Source: Desulfuromonas sp. DDH964
Lineage (GTDB): Bacteria; Desulfobacterota; Desulfuromonadia; Desulfuromonadales; DDH964
Reading direction: 5' to 3'
Assembly: GCF_001611275.1 (NCBI RefSeq)
Contig: NZ_CP015080.1
Location: 1,798,001-1,862,000, forward strand
DNA length: 64,000 nt
Each line of letters opens with the position of its first letter. Within the stretch, counting starts at the first letter, position 1. A model generated the notes under the pieces. That model was given only the letters and a program-made list of their open reading frames with translations. It was not told the DNA's origin and did not search any database. Positions 52,486 to 61,632 of the stretch are shown piece after piece. Both the position numbers and the translations under genes were made by a program.

Positions 52486-53121
52486 GTGCCCTTTCTGATC
52501 ATCTGCCTGATCCTTTTTTGCAGCAGTGTCAGCGCACTGGCCGCTCCCCAGGCCCTGGCCCTGAACGAGCGCCTGACCCTCGAGTTCGACCTGCCGGCCG
52601 GGGGGTGGGTCTTCGGGCGCAATCCTCCCGACTTCCTGCTGCGTGCTACCGTCGCCGACCTGACCCGGGAGCTCGCCGGCCGGGGGGAAGAGGTCGAATC
52701 CGAGCGGGTAACCGAGTTGGCCCGGCAGCGGCTCGGCGCCAACGAGGGGTTCGTCTACCAGCCGGAGAGCGAATCGCTGCTGCTGATCGACTTCAGCCCG
52801 CTGCGCGCCGCTGAAAAAGAGCCCGCTGCCGCAGGCATCGAACGCTCCGCCGAATACGCCGCCGCCAGCCTCGCTGCGGAAGAGGGGGTGAGCGAGGTCG
52901 TTACCAGCCGTCGCCCGACGTCGTTCCCGGGGCTGACCTTTGCCTGGCGCATCGAGAGTTCCTACCGGCTGCACGGGGAACCTCGCCGCTTTCTCGGTAT
53001 TGTCGGTTTCCACGCCCCCTTCTGGGTCTACCTCTACTACACCGAAAGGGGAGGTGCGACCGACTCCTGGGAGGAGATGAATAGTCTGCTCAAAGGGGCC
53101 CGGGTGGTGGCCCGGGAGTGA
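52486..53121 (+). CDS. Exported protein of unknown function
   Basis: The GTG at 52486 follows AGGAGAG. The 211-residue protein begins with a signal peptide (hydrophobic FLIICLILFCSSVSALAA, cleavage near ALA-A at about 20), so it is periplasmic or outer-membrane associated. I do not recognise a family. After cleavage it is acidic with no cysteines: LEFDLPAGGWVFGRNPPDFLLRA, an Ala/Glu-rich middle, and aromatic VGFHAPFWVYLYYTE near the end. It stands alone between rlmD-like and the rimP operon; a TGCTATAGT at 52446-52454 could be its extended -10. Confidence 0.75.
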   Translation: MPFLIICLILFCSSVSALAAPQALALNERLTLEFDLPAGGWVFGRNPPDFLLRATVADLTRELAGRGEEVESERVTELARQRLGANEGFVYQPESESLLLIDFSPLRAAEKEPAAAGIERSAEYAAASLAAEEGVSEVVTSRRPTSFPGLTFAWRIESSYRLHGEPRRFLGIVGFHAPFWVYLYYTERGGATDSWEEMNSLLKGARVVARE

Positions 53122-53141
53122 CCGGGAGAAGATTTTTTCCC

Positions 53142-53170
53142 TTGCAAAGTAAGCTTTCTCATGGTATCAA
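53142..53170 (+). promoter_or_regulatory. Promoter of the rimP-nusA-infB operon
   Basis: TTGCAA and TATCAA are separated by 17 bp. Transcription from it would meet the terminator at 53201 before reaching rimP at 53259. Confidence 0.55.
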
Positions 53171-53200
53171 CTTGAACGTTTCAGTTCGTTCACTGGTTTT

Positions 53201-53226
53201 AAGTGAGCTTTCCGCTCACTTTTTTT
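53201..53226 (+). terminator. Leader terminator ahead of rimP
   Basis: AAGTGAGC pairs perfectly with GCTCACTT around TTTCC, followed by a T-run. It sits between the operon promoter and the first gene. TCACT at about 53190 can pair with AGTGA of the terminator arm as an alternative fold, so attenuation is plausible. Confidence 0.7.
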
Positions 53227-53258
53227 ATTTCAGGCTCTTGTAGCGCGGGATTTTTGCC

Positions 53259-53747
53259 GTGACCCAGGCAAGTCTGCTCGAAAATATCCAACGGCTGCTT
53301 GCCCCGATCCTGGCCGAGCTCGGCCTTGAAGGGGTGGATCTCGAATATCTGCGCGAGGGACGCGACCTGGTGCTGCGGATCTTCATCGACAAGCCCGGCG
53401 GAGTGACCCTCGACGATTGCGCCGAGGTGAGTCGGGAGTTTGGCGCCATCCTCGAGATCGAGAACCTGATTCCCGGCGCCTATCGCCTCGAGGTTTCATC
53501 CCCCGGCATCGACCGGGCGCTGAAGAAACCGGAGGATTTCCGGCGCTTTGCCGGTGAACGGGTCAAGTTGAAGACCCTGGAGCAGCTCGATCCGGACGGT
53601 CGCGGGCAGCCGCGCAAGACCTTTGGCGGGCGCCTGCTCGGTCTCGACGGCGAGATGGTGCGGGTCCTGCAGCTCGACAAGAAGGGCGGCGAGGTGGTCA
53701 TCCCCCTCGACGCCATCGTGAAGGCAAATCTCGACCCGGAGTTCTGA
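53259..53747 (+). CDS. rimP: Ribosome maturation factor RimP
   Basis: The GTG start gives 162 residues. The N-terminal domain has LLAPILAELGLEGVDLEYLREGRDLVLRIFIDKPGG, followed by DDCAEVSREFGAIL and the YRLEVSSPGIDRALKKPEDF signature; a C-terminal SH3-like beta barrel ends near 160. It helps 30S subunit maturation in the cytoplasm. Its place as first gene before nusA is the conserved bacterial order. GTG is preceded by a weak ribosome-binding site. Confidence 0.94.
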   Translation: MTQASLLENIQRLLAPILAELGLEGVDLEYLREGRDLVLRIFIDKPGGVTLDDCAEVSREFGAILEIENLIPGAYRLEVSSPGIDRALKKPEDFRRFAGERVKLKTLEQLDPDGRGQPRKTFGGRLLGLDGEMVRVLQLDKKGGEVVIPLDAIVKANLDPEF

Positions 53748-53825
53748 ACTCGCCGGGTTACCCAGTGATCATCCAGCCCTCTGCCTAGGTCCCGGTGGAG
53801 GAGTCAGTTACAGGGGGACAGGAGC

Positions 53826-55079
53826 ATGGTGGTAAACCTCAACCATATTATCGACCAGGTGGTCAAGGACAAGGGCATCGATCGCGGCGTGCTGGTCGAA
53901 GCGCTCGAATCGGCAGTGCTGTCCGCAGCCAACAAGAAGTACCGCAACACCCGTGATCTTGAAGCCCACTTCAATGACGAGCTGGGTGAAGTCGAGGTCT
54001 TCGAGTTCGTGACTGTCGTCGAGGAAGTCCTCGATTCCTACAAGGAGATCGATCTCCAGGAAGCCCAGGAGATTGACCCCGAGGTCGAGGTCGGTGATTC
54101 CCTCGGTATGAAGCTCGATGCCGGCAACTTCAGCCGCATCGCCGCCCAGACCGCCAAGCAGGTGATCATCCAGAAGGTCCGTGAAGCGGAGCGCGAAGGG
54201 GTTTTTAACGAATTCAAGGACCGGGTCGGTGAGCTCGTCAACGGCATCGTGCGTCGCTACGAGCGCGGCGACCTGATCGTCGATCTCGGCCGCGCCGAAG
54301 CCCTGCTCCCCCATCGCGAGCAGGTCCCCCGCGAAAACTATCGCCAGGGCGACCGGGTGCGGGCCTACATCTCCGATGTCAAGATGAGCCCCAAGGGGCC
54401 GCAGATCATTCTCTCCCGCACCCATCCCGGGGTTGTGGCAGCGCTCTTCCACTTCGAGGTGCCGGAAATCGCCGAGGGGATCGTCGAGATCAAGAACGTC
54501 GCCCGCGAGCCGGGCAGCCGCGCCAAGATTGCCGTCGTCTCCCACGACTCGGATGTCGATCCGGTCGGCGCCTGCGTCGGCATGCGCGGTTCCCGGGTGC
54601 AGAATGTTGTCTCCGAGCTGCGTGGCGAGAAGATCGATATCATCCCCTGGACCCCTGATATCGCCCGTTTCGCCTGCTCGGCGCTGTCGCCGGCGGAAGT
54701 GACCCGGGTCTACGTTGACAACGACGAGCAGGCCCTGGAAATTATCGTCCCTGATGACCAGCTGTCGCTGGCGATCGGCAAGAAAGGGCAGAACGTCCGT
54801 CTCGCCGCCAAGCTGACCGGCTGGAAGATCGATATCAAGAGCGAAACCCGCGCCGCCGAAGCAGAGCTCGAAGAGCTCGCCGCCGAAGCTGCCGAGGAGA
54901 AGGCCGAAGCGCTCGCCGCCGAAGCCGAAGACGCCGTCGCCGAGATGTCCCGTGACGCGCTCTACGAACTCGCCAAGGAACACAAGCTCGCCGGGCGCAG
55001 CTCGATGAGCAAGGATGAACTCGCCCGCGGTCTCGCCGAACTTGGTGTCCTGCCGGGACATGGCGGGGACGAGGAGTAG
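53826..55079 (+). CDS. nusA: Transcription termination/antitermination factor NusA
   Basis: The 417-residue protein has the N-terminal RNA polymerase-binding domain (about 1-125). S1 follows (about 135-200, [15 protein letters not shown]), then two KH domains (about 205-345, with [19 protein letters not shown] and [16 protein letters not shown]). After an Ala/Glu-rich linker, residues about 380-412 ([26 protein letters not shown]) resemble the Rho N-terminal/SAP-type helical unit instead of the acidic repeats of E. coli NusA. It binds the elongating polymerase and modulates pausing, termination and possibly its own leader. Confidence 0.96.
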   Translation: MVVNLNHIIDQVVKDKGIDRGVLVEALESAVLSAANKKYRNTRDLEAHFNDELGEVEVFEFVTVVEEVLDSYKEIDLQEAQEIDPEVEVGDSLGMKLDAGNFSRIAAQTAKQVIIQKVREAEREGVFNEFKDRVGELVNGIVRRYERGDLIVDLGRAEALLPHREQVPRENYRQGDRVRAYISDVKMSPKGPQIILSRTHPGVVAALFHFEVPEIAEGIVEIKNVAREPGSRAKIAVVSHDSDVDPVGACVGMRGSRVQNVVSELRGEKIDIIPWTPDIARFACSALSPAEVTRVYVDNDEQALEIIVPDDQLSLAIGKKGQNVRLAAKLTGWKIDIKSETRAAEAELEELAAEAAEEKAEALAAEAEDAVAEMSRDALYELAKEHKLAGRSSMSKDELARGLAELGVLPGHGGDEE

Positions 55080-55683
55080 CCGGCCCTTGGGCCTGGCAGG
55101 ACACAGCGCCGAGCGGACCTGTATCGGCTGCCGCAAGACCCTGCGGCAGGGAGACCTGGTCCGCTACGTGCTGGCGCCTGACGGAACCCTGCTGGTCGAT
55201 TACCGCCACCGCCTGCCGGGACGCGGTGCCTACACCTGCCCCGAACCCGGGTGTATTGCCGCCGCTGTTCGGCGCGGACAGTTTGCCCGGGCGTTTCGTC
55301 GCCCGCTGCCGGAGGTGACGGCTGACGATTTGCTCGCCAGCCTCAAAGGGCAAATCTGGGAACGGATTCATGGCCTGATCAGCATGGCCCGCAAGGCCGG
55401 GCAGATTCTTTCCGGGTCCAACCTGGTGCTCGACGCCATGACGGCATTGACACCTCCGGCCCTGGTGCTGGTTGCCAAAGACATATCGGCAGGTGTCGGT
55501 GACAAGATTACCGGAAAAGCCGCTGCCTGTGGGATACCTTGCTGGCATTGTTTCGACAAGGATACTTTCGGCCGGCTGCTGGGGAAGGAAGAGCGCAGCG
55601 TCATTGCCGTCAGAAAGCACTCGCTCGCTGTTTCCATGCACCAGGAGCTGATCCGCTACACGCATATCGCAGGGGAGAATTGA
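55060..55683 (+). CDS. YlxR domain fused to ribosomal L7Ae-like domain
   Basis: The ATG at 55060 overlaps the nusA end by 20 bases. The 207-residue protein joins a YlxR/DUF448 domain (about 15-95, [19 protein letters not shown] and the [12 protein letters not shown] block) to an L7Ae/L30e RNA-binding fold (about 105-200, [23 protein letters not shown] and VLVAKDIS). In Bacillus these are the separate ylxR and ylxQ genes; the fusion is common in proteobacteria. Both parts are thought to bind RNA. Its stop overlaps infB (TGATG). Confidence 0.9.
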   Translation: MAGTRSSRPLGLAGHSAERTCIGCRKTLRQGDLVRYVLAPDGTLLVDYRHRLPGRGAYTCPEPGCIAAAVRRGQFARAFRRPLPEVTADDLLASLKGQIWERIHGLISMARKAGQILSGSNLVLDAMTALTPPALVLVAKDISAGVGDKITGKAAACGIPCWHCFDKDTFGRLLGKEERSVIAVRKHSLAVSMHQELIRYTHIAGEN

Positions 55684-58478
55684 TGGGAAAGACAAGGGTA
55701 TACGAACTGGCGCAAAAGCTCGGTCTTGAAAACAAGGCCCTCCTCGATCGACTGGAAGCCGCAGGTGTCGAAGGCAAGACACATATGAGCGTTCTGGAAG
55801 AGGACGATATTCGCAAGTTCGAAGCTGCTTCGACCCCGACCGTCGAAACGACCGTCGAAAAGATCGAAGAGGAGCGGATCACTCCCGGGATTATCCGCCG
55901 ACGCCGCAAGGAAGTAGCCGCGCCCCCGGTCGTGGAGAGTCTCCCCGAGGAGACCGCCACCGCCGAAGCCGCCCCCAGTGAACCGGCAACGGCCCCCACG
56001 GCTGAAGCGGCCAAGGAAGCGCCCGTTGCTGCCGAGCAGGAAGATACTCCTCCCGCTGCAGCAGCACCGGTAGCGGCCGAACCTGTCCAGCCCGTCGAAA
56101 AGACGCCGACCAAGAGAGTCGACGCCGGTGAACCGGTCGTCGCGAAAGCGGTCGCGGAAAAGCCGGCTGCAGAAAAACCGGCTGCAGAAAAACCGGCTGC
56201 AGAAAAACCGGCTGCAGAAAAACCGGCTGCGGAGAAACCGGCCGCCGCTGCCGAGCCGCGTGCCGAGAAGGCCACCGCCTCGCGGGCGAAGATTCTCGGC
56301 CGGGTTGAACTCCACCAGCAAGCGCCCCGCGGCACGGAGACCCGCCCCGACAACGCCCGGCCGGCGCGCGGCGAACGCCAGGAGCGCCCCGGAACCCAGC
56401 GTCCGGAGCGTCCCGCCAGCGCCCGTCCGGAACGTCCGGGGGCCCCCCGTCCCGATCGTCCGTCCCGTCCCGGCTCGGCGCCGACACCGTCGCTGCCGGT
56501 GGCCGGCGAGCCGTTCGTCGCCAAGGAAGCCCGTGGCGGCAAGAAGAAGAAAAAAGGGAAGGGCGCGGATTACAGTGAGGCTCCGGCCGAGGCCGGACGC
56601 CGTCGCGGCAGAAGGGAAGTTTTCGAACCGGATCGCGACGGCGGCAAGCTGCGCCGCGGCAAGCGTCCGCCCAAGATGCAGAAGAAGACCGAGGTGACGG
56701 TCTCCAAGGCAATCAAGCGCATCATCCGCATCAGCGATGTAATTACCGTTGGCGAACTCGCCAAACGTATGGGGGTCAAGGCCAACGACCTGATCAAGGA
56801 ACTGATGCGTCAGGGATCGATGGTGACCATCAACCACCCCCTCGATTTCGAAACGGCAGCGATCCTCGCCTCCGAGTTCAACTACGAGGTCGAGAACGTC
56901 GCTTTCGACGAGGAGACGATCCTCGAGCACGACAGCCTGAAAACCACTGATGAAAAGGTCGAGGATCTCAAACCGCGGCCGCCGGTGGTGACCATCATGG
57001 GCCACGTCGACCATGGCAAGACCAGTCTCCTCGACGCCATCCGCACCGCCAACGTTACTGCCGGCGAGGCCGGTGGCATCACCCAGCACATCGGTGCCTA
57101 CGATGTCGAGCTCGACGGCAAGAAGATCACTTTCCTCGACACCCCGGGCCATGAGGCATTTACCGCCATGCGTGCCCGCGGTGCCAAGGCGACCGACATT
57201 GTCATCCTGGTGGTGGCCGCTGATGACGGCGTCATGCCGCAGACCAAAGAGGCGATCAATCACTCCAAGGCCGCCGGGGTTCCGATCATCATCGCCATCA
57301 ACAAGATGGACAAGCCCGACGCCAACCCCGAGCGCGTCAAGCAGGAGCTGACCGAGTTCGAGCTGGTTCCCGAGGAATGGGGCGGCGAAACGATCTTCGT
57401 CGAGGTCTCGGCCAAGCAGAAGACCAACCTCGACCAGCTGCTCGAAATGATCCTGCTGCAGGCCGAGGTCATGGACCTCAAGGCCAACCCCGACAAGCGC
57501 GCCAAAGGGGTGGTCGTCGAGGCCCGCCTCGACAAGGGGCGTGGCCCGGTGGCCACGGTCCTGGTCCAGGAAGGGACCCTCAAAATCGGCGATCCGATCG
57601 TGACCGGGGTCCACTTCGGCCGGGTTCGGACCATGACCAACGACCGCGGCGACCGTCTGGAAGAAGCCGGTCCGTCGATTCCGGTGGAGGTCACCGGTCT
57701 CACCGGGGTTCCCGACGCCGGCGACTCCTTCCACTCGGTGGAAGACGAGAAGGCCGCTCGCGACGTCGCCCAGCACCGCCAGCAGAAACTGCGGGAAGCG
57801 GAGCTGGCCAAGAGCAGCAAGATCTCTCTCGAACAGCTCTACGCCCGGATTCAGCAGGGGGATGTCAAGGAGCTCAAGGTCATTATCAAGGGAGATGTGC
57901 AGGGTTCCGTCGAGGCGGTCAAGGACTCCCTCCTCAAGCTCTCCACCGAGGCTTGCCGGCTGGTCGTCATTCATACCGGGGTGGGCGGAATTATCGAAAG
58001 CGACGTTTCCCTTGCTTCGGCCTCCGATGCCATCGTCCTCGGTTTCAATGTCCGTCCCGAACCGAAGGCCGCCAATCTGGCCGAAGCGGAAGGGGTCGAC
58101 ATCCGCCTCTACAACATCATCTATGACGCGGTCGCCGATATCCGCGATGCGATGGAAGGGCTCCTCGCCCCGACCCTGCAGGAGAAGTACCTCGGCCGGG
58201 TGGAAGTGCGGGAAACCTTCAGCGTCAGCAAGGTCGGGACCATCGCCGGCTGTTATGTCACCGACGGCAAGGTCCTGCGTGGCGCCCAGGTCCGCCTGCT
58301 GCGGGACAACGTCGTGGTCTGGCAGGGGAAGATGAGCTCCCTCAAGCGCTTCAAGGACGATGTTCGCGAGGTGGCTACCGGCTACGAATGCGGGATCGGG
58401 CTGGAGAACTACAACGACCTCAAGGTCGGTGACATTATCGAGGCCTTCGAGATCGAATCGATCAAGACGACCCTCTAG
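55683..58478 (+). CDS. infB: Translation initiation factor IF-2
   Basis: The 931-residue protein has the IF2N domain at 1-50 ([22 protein letters not shown]) and a long Ala/Pro/Glu-rich linker (about 60-320). A second IF2N-like domain lies near 340-400 ([27 protein letters not shown]). The GTPase domain has [30 protein letters not shown] and NKMD; domains II to IV end at residue 931. The linker contains six EKPAA repeats (56157-56246). It delivers initiator tRNA to the 30S subunit. Confidence 0.97.
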   Translation: MGKTRVYELAQKLGLENKALLDRLEAAGVEGKTHMSVLEEDDIRKFEAASTPTVETTVEKIEEERITPGIIRRRRKEVAAPPVVESLPEETATAEAAPSEPATAPTAEAAKEAPVAAEQEDTPPAAAAPVAAEPVQPVEKTPTKRVDAGEPVVAKAVAEKPAAEKPAAEKPAAEKPAAEKPAAEKPAAAAEPRAEKATASRAKILGRVELHQQAPRGTETRPDNARPARGERQERPGTQRPERPASARPERPGAPRPDRPSRPGSAPTPSLPVAGEPFVAKEARGGKKKKKGKGADYSEAPAEAGRRRGRREVFEPDRDGGKLRRGKRPPKMQKKTEVTVSKAIKRIIRISDVITVGELAKRMGVKANDLIKELMRQGSMVTINHPLDFETAAILASEFNYEVENVAFDEETILEHDSLKTTDEKVEDLKPRPPVVTIMGHVDHGKTSLLDAIRTANVTAGEAGGITQHIGAYDVELDGKKITFLDTPGHEAFTAMRARGAKATDIVILVVAADDGVMPQTKEAINHSKAAGVPIIIAINKMDKPDANPERVKQELTEFELVPEEWGGETIFVEVSAKQKTNLDQLLEMILLQAEVMDLKANPDKRAKGVVVEARLDKGRGPVATVLVQEGTLKIGDPIVTGVHFGRVRTMTNDRGDRLEEAGPSIPVEVTGLTGVPDAGDSFHSVEDEKAARDVAQHRQQKLREAELAKSSKISLEQLYARIQQGDVKELKVIIKGDVQGSVEAVKDSLLKLSTEACRLVVIHTGVGGIIESDVSLASASDAIVLGFNVRPEPKAANLAEAEGVDIRLYNIIYDAVADIRDAMEGLLAPTLQEKYLGRVEVRETFSVSKVGTIAGCYVTDGKVLRGAQVRLLRDNVVVWQGKMSSLKRFKDDVREVATGYECGIGLENYNDLKVGDIIEAFEIESIKTTL
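56157..56246 (+). repeat. 15-bp tandem repeat within infB
   Basis: Six copies of a 15-bp unit encode EKPAA; the four central ones (56172-56231) are identical at DNA level (gaaaaaccggctgca). The exact copies suggest recent slippage and a length-variable locus. Confidence 0.9.
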
Positions 58479-58492
58479 CCCCGGGGGGGACA

Positions 58493-58780
58493 ATGGTTGT
58501 CGGCGTACTCAGGCTCGACCTTCAGCTCTGGAGTCCGCAGAATCTGAAGGAAAAACGTGCCATCGTCCGGCGGCTTCTCGCCCGGCTCCGGGAGCACTTC
58601 CCGGTCTCCGCCGCCGAAACCGGCCTGCAGGATCTCTGGCAACGCTGCGAACTCGGCATCGTCATGGTCGGCAGCGACGAGCCCCTGCTCCAGGGCGTCT
58701 TCGGCCGCATCGAGGAGGAGATCGAGCGGCTCGGGGTGGCGGAGGTCAGCGAGCGATTTAGTGAATATCTCCACTACTGA
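58493..58780 (+). CDS. DUF503 family protein (YlxP-like)
   Basis: The 95-residue protein matches the YlxP/DUF503 family: VGVLRLDLQLWSPQNLKEKRAIVRRLLARLREHF, VSAAETGLQDLWQRCELGIVMVGSD and a C-terminal EEEIERLGVAEVSE strand. It sits 14 bp after infB and before rbfA, the conserved ylxP position. The role is not settled; B. subtilis YlxP is linked to ribosome biogenesis by context. Confidence 0.92.
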   Translation: MVVGVLRLDLQLWSPQNLKEKRAIVRRLLARLREHFPVSAAETGLQDLWQRCELGIVMVGSDEPLLQGVFGRIEEEIERLGVAEVSERFSEYLHY

Positions 58781-58801
58781 ACACAACGGATTGGATAAGG
58801 T

Positions 58802-59182
58802 TTGGAATTCCAGCGTTCTCATCGGGTCGGCGAGCAGATCCAGAAGGAGATTTCGGCCCTGATCCTGAAAGGGCTCAAGGACCCGCGGGTCGGCTTTGTC
58901 ACCATTACCGCCGTCGAAGTCTCCCGGGATCTGCACTACGCCCGCATCTTCTTTACCGTCATCGGCGACGAACGCGCCCGGGGCGAAAGCGAACGCGGGC
59001 TGAACTCGGCGCTCCCCTACCTGCGCCGGGAGATCGGCAAGCGGTTGCGATTGCGCCTGGTCCCGGAACTGACCTTCGAATACGACACCTCCCTCGAATA
59101 CGGCAACCGGATCGAATCCCTGCTCCGTGACCTGAACAGCGGCGAGAAGAATGCTCAAGGCGATCCTGAAGACGATCAATGA
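58802..59182 (+). CDS. rbfA: Ribosome-binding factor A
   Basis: The TTG at 58802 begins a 126-residue protein with the RbfA KH-like fold: [46 protein letters not shown], then the [31 protein letters not shown] signature. It assists 30S maturation under cold conditions. A later in-frame ATG is not available before the conserved start, so TTG is used. Its end overlaps the next gene by 32 bases, implying coupled translation. Confidence 0.93.
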   Translation: MEFQRSHRVGEQIQKEISALILKGLKDPRVGFVTITAVEVSRDLHYARIFFTVIGDERARGESERGLNSALPYLRREIGKRLRLRLVPELTFEYDTSLEYGNRIESLLRDLNSGEKNAQGDPEDDQ

Positions 59183-60101
59183 GGGGGAGCGGTTTCTGGT
59201 CGCTTCCCATGCCGGTCCCGACGGTGACGCCCTCGCCTCGACCCTGGCGTTGACCCTCGCCCTGCGTGAACTCGGCAAGGAGGTTGTCGCCTACAACCGG
59301 GACGGCGTACCGGCGGCTTTCGATTTTCTTCCTGGCGCCGCGACCGTGACCGACCGCATCGAAGCGGGAGCGCGTTTCGATGCCGGCTTCATCCTCGATG
59401 CCGGCGAACTGCGCCGGGCCGGGAGCGAACTGCGCGATCACTGTACCGTACTCGCCAACATCGACCACCATCCCTACTCGGAACAATTCGGTTCGATCCA
59501 CTACGTCGACACCGAGGCCTGCGCCACCGGCGCCATGGTCTACCGGATTCTCGCCGCCGGCGGCTGGCCGATCTCCCGGGAGGTCGCGAGCTGCATCTAC
59601 GCGGCCATCATTTCCGATACCGGCTCCTTTCGCTATTCCAACTCCAACCCCGAGGCGTTTCGCATCGCCGGCGATATGATCGCCCTTGGCGTCAGCCCCT
59701 GGGAAATCGCGACCGGCCTTTATGAAAACCAGGACGCCCGCCGCCTGCAGTTGCTGGCGCTGGCACTGGCGACCCTGACCCTTTCCGCCTGCGGCCGCTA
59801 TGCCTCAATCAGCGTCACCAGCGACATGTACGCCGCTACCGGCAGCAGCGCCGAGCACACCGACGGTTTCGTCAACTACCCGCGCTCCATCCGCAATGTG
59901 GAGGTTGCCATCTTCTTCCGCCAGGTCAGTCCGACCGCCTTCAAGGTCGGCTTCCGCTCCAAAGGGACGGTCGACGTCGGCGCCCTGTCGCGGGAACTCG
60001 GCGGCGGGGGGCACCACAATGCCGCCGGTGCCGAGGTTTCCGGGACCCTGGAACAGGTCCGGCAGACCGTCTTTTCCCGCCTCAAGATTCCGGTCGATTG
60101 A
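59151..60101 (+). CDS. nrnA: DHH family nanoRNase/pAp phosphatase
   Basis: The 316-residue enzyme has the DHH catalytic motifs [16 protein letters not shown], the [11 protein letters not shown] segment, [12 protein letters not shown] (the DHH itself) and [13 protein letters not shown]. The C-terminal DHHA1 domain ends with [19 protein letters not shown]. It degrades 2-5 nt RNAs and dephosphorylates pAp, taking the role of oligoribonuclease. Its position between rbfA and truB is standard in many bacteria. Confidence 0.95.
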   Translation: MLKAILKTINEGERFLVASHAGPDGDALASTLALTLALRELGKEVVAYNRDGVPAAFDFLPGAATVTDRIEAGARFDAGFILDAGELRRAGSELRDHCTVLANIDHHPYSEQFGSIHYVDTEACATGAMVYRILAAGGWPISREVASCIYAAIISDTGSFRYSNSNPEAFRIAGDMIALGVSPWEIATGLYENQDARRLQLLALALATLTLSACGRYASISVTSDMYAATGSSAEHTDGFVNYPRSIRNVEVAIFFRQVSPTAFKVGFRSKGTVDVGALSRELGGGGHHNAAGAEVSGTLEQVRQTVFSRLKIPVD

Positions 60102-60108
60102 TCCCTTC

Positions 60109-61047
60109 GTGCACGGTATCCTGCTGATCGACAAATCGCCGGGGATGACTTCCCATGACGTGGTCCGCCGCTTGCGGCGGTTGCTCGGGACCCGACGCAT
60201 CGGTCATACCGGGACTCTCGACCCGATGGCGACCGGGGTTCTGCCCGTAGCAGTGGGGGAGGGGACCCGCCTCGTCGAGTTCCTGATGGAAGGGGAGAAG
60301 GAGTACCGGGCCACCCTGCGGCTGGGGATCGCGACCACCACCCAGGATGCCGAGGGTGAGACGGTCAGTGAAGCGTCCTGGGACATGGTTACCCCGGCTC
60401 GCCTCGAGGCCGCGGCCGCCGGGTTGCGGGGCGATATCCTGCAGCTGCCGCCGATGTATTCGGCCCTGAAGCGGGAGGGTGTACCCCTGCACCGTCTGGC
60501 CCGTCAGGGGATCGAGGTCGAGCGCCAGCCACGGCCGGTCACCATTCGCAGCCTCGAGTTGCTCCAGGTCGCGTTGCCGCTGGTCGAGATCCTCGTCACC
60601 TGCTCCAAGGGGACCTACATCCGGACCCTTGCCCACGATCTCGGTGCGGCCCTTGGCTGCGGTGCGCACCTGACCGCCTTGCGTCGGACCCGTTCCGGGC
60701 CATTCGTGGAAGCTGATTGCCTGACCCTGGACGAGCTTGAAGACCGGACTGCCGAACAAGGGCCCTTGCCCCTGCTCGGACCCCGTGCGGCGCTGCCCGA
60801 GATGGCAGTGGTGGCGGTCGAGGCCGCGGCGGCCGCCAGGCTTGCCAACGGTGTACCGCCGCAGCTCCTGGAGTGCAGCAACACCGAGGCGCTTGCCGAG
60901 GGCGCACGGGTCCTGCTCGAGGCGGCCGGCGCAATCGCCGCCATCGCCCGTTTCGCCCCCCGGCGCGAACGGGAAGGGCGCGGTGATTTCGAATTGTTAC
61001 GGGTATTCGCCAATCCGGAAATCTGGCGGGAGAATCGATCGATATAG
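60109..61047 (+). CDS. truB: tRNA pseudouridine(55) synthase
   Basis: The GTG at 60109 is the first plausible start; the frame is open further upstream but without homology. The 312-residue protein reads HGILLIDKSPGMTSHDVVRRL, followed by the catalytic aspartate in RIGHTGTLDPMATGVLP, KEYRATLRLG and the LPPMYSALKREGVPLHRLARQG signature. A C-terminal PUA-like domain (about 245-305) ends the gene. It isomerises U55 of the T loop in all elongator tRNAs. Confidence 0.95.
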   Translation: MHGILLIDKSPGMTSHDVVRRLRRLLGTRRIGHTGTLDPMATGVLPVAVGEGTRLVEFLMEGEKEYRATLRLGIATTTQDAEGETVSEASWDMVTPARLEAAAAGLRGDILQLPPMYSALKREGVPLHRLARQGIEVERQPRPVTIRSLELLQVALPLVEILVTCSKGTYIRTLAHDLGAALGCGAHLTALRRTRSGPFVEADCLTLDELEDRTAEQGPLPLLGPRAALPEMAVVAVEAAAAARLANGVPPQLLECSNTEALAEGARVLLEAAGAIAAIARFAPRREREGRGDFELLRVFANPEIWRENRSI

Positions 61048-61146
61048 TCCTTTACAGAACCGAATCGGTATGATAAAAGGGACGATGTTTCGCAAATCTC
61101 AAGTGCCGGCCAGGGCCGGTGCAGTTCGCTGAAAGGAGGTGGCACA

Positions 61147-61413
61147 GTGCTGGCCACGGGACGTAAACAGGAAATCATTAGCAAATTCAAGACCCACGAG
61201 GGCGACACCGGCTCTCCGGAAGTTCAGATCGCGCTCCTCTCCGAGAGGATTACCTATCTGACCGAGCATTTCCGGACCCACAAGAAGGACCATCATTCCC
61301 GTCGGGGTCTTCTCAAGATCGTCGGGCAAAGACGGCGGCTTCTCGACTACCTGAAGAAGAAGGACGTCGAGCGCTATCGGATCGTCATCAAGGAACTTGG
61401 CATCCGCCGGTAA
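61147..61413 (+). CDS. rpsO: 30S ribosomal protein S15
   Basis: A near-perfect AAGGAGGT lies upstream of the GTG at 61147. The 88-residue product matches S15 throughout: [67 protein letters not shown]. It binds 16S rRNA and 5' of its own mRNA in other species. The operon rpsO-pnp is conserved. Confidence 0.98.
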   Translation: MLATGRKQEIISKFKTHEGDTGSPEVQIALLSERITYLTEHFRTHKKDHHSRRGLLKIVGQRRRLLDYLKKKDVERYRIVIKELGIRR

Positions 61414-61571
61414 TCTGGGGCAGCATGCTCTTCGTTGCGACGGAGAGTCTGCTGCCCTTCGTTTTGTCGATGGCATTGGAGGCTGTCCGGAGAGAGGACC
61501 TGAAACAGGCGATGCCTGTCGCGGGTGCTGTCTCAGGCCATCCTCCTTCTGCCATTTTTTGTTGGTTAACG

Positions 61572-61620
61572 GTCGCCTGCGGGCGACAGGTCCCGCACCC
61601 GGCCTGAAGGGCCGTGCGGA
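61572..61620 (+). promoter_or_regulatory. Hairpins in the pnp leader
   Basis: GTCGCC/GGCGAC (61572-61587) is followed by CCGCAC/GTGCGG enclosing GGCC/GGCC (61592-61620), ending just before the pnp ribosome-binding site. In other bacteria the rpsO-pnp leader hairpin is cut by RNase III for PNPase autoregulation; these are the likely counterparts. Confidence 0.5.
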
Positions 61621-61632
61621 AAGGAGTTTTTC

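Noticed and set aside
55656..58493. 945-codon minus-strand frame opposite infB
   Set aside because: Its low-complexity repeats are the reverse reading of the infB linker; no protein family is visible.
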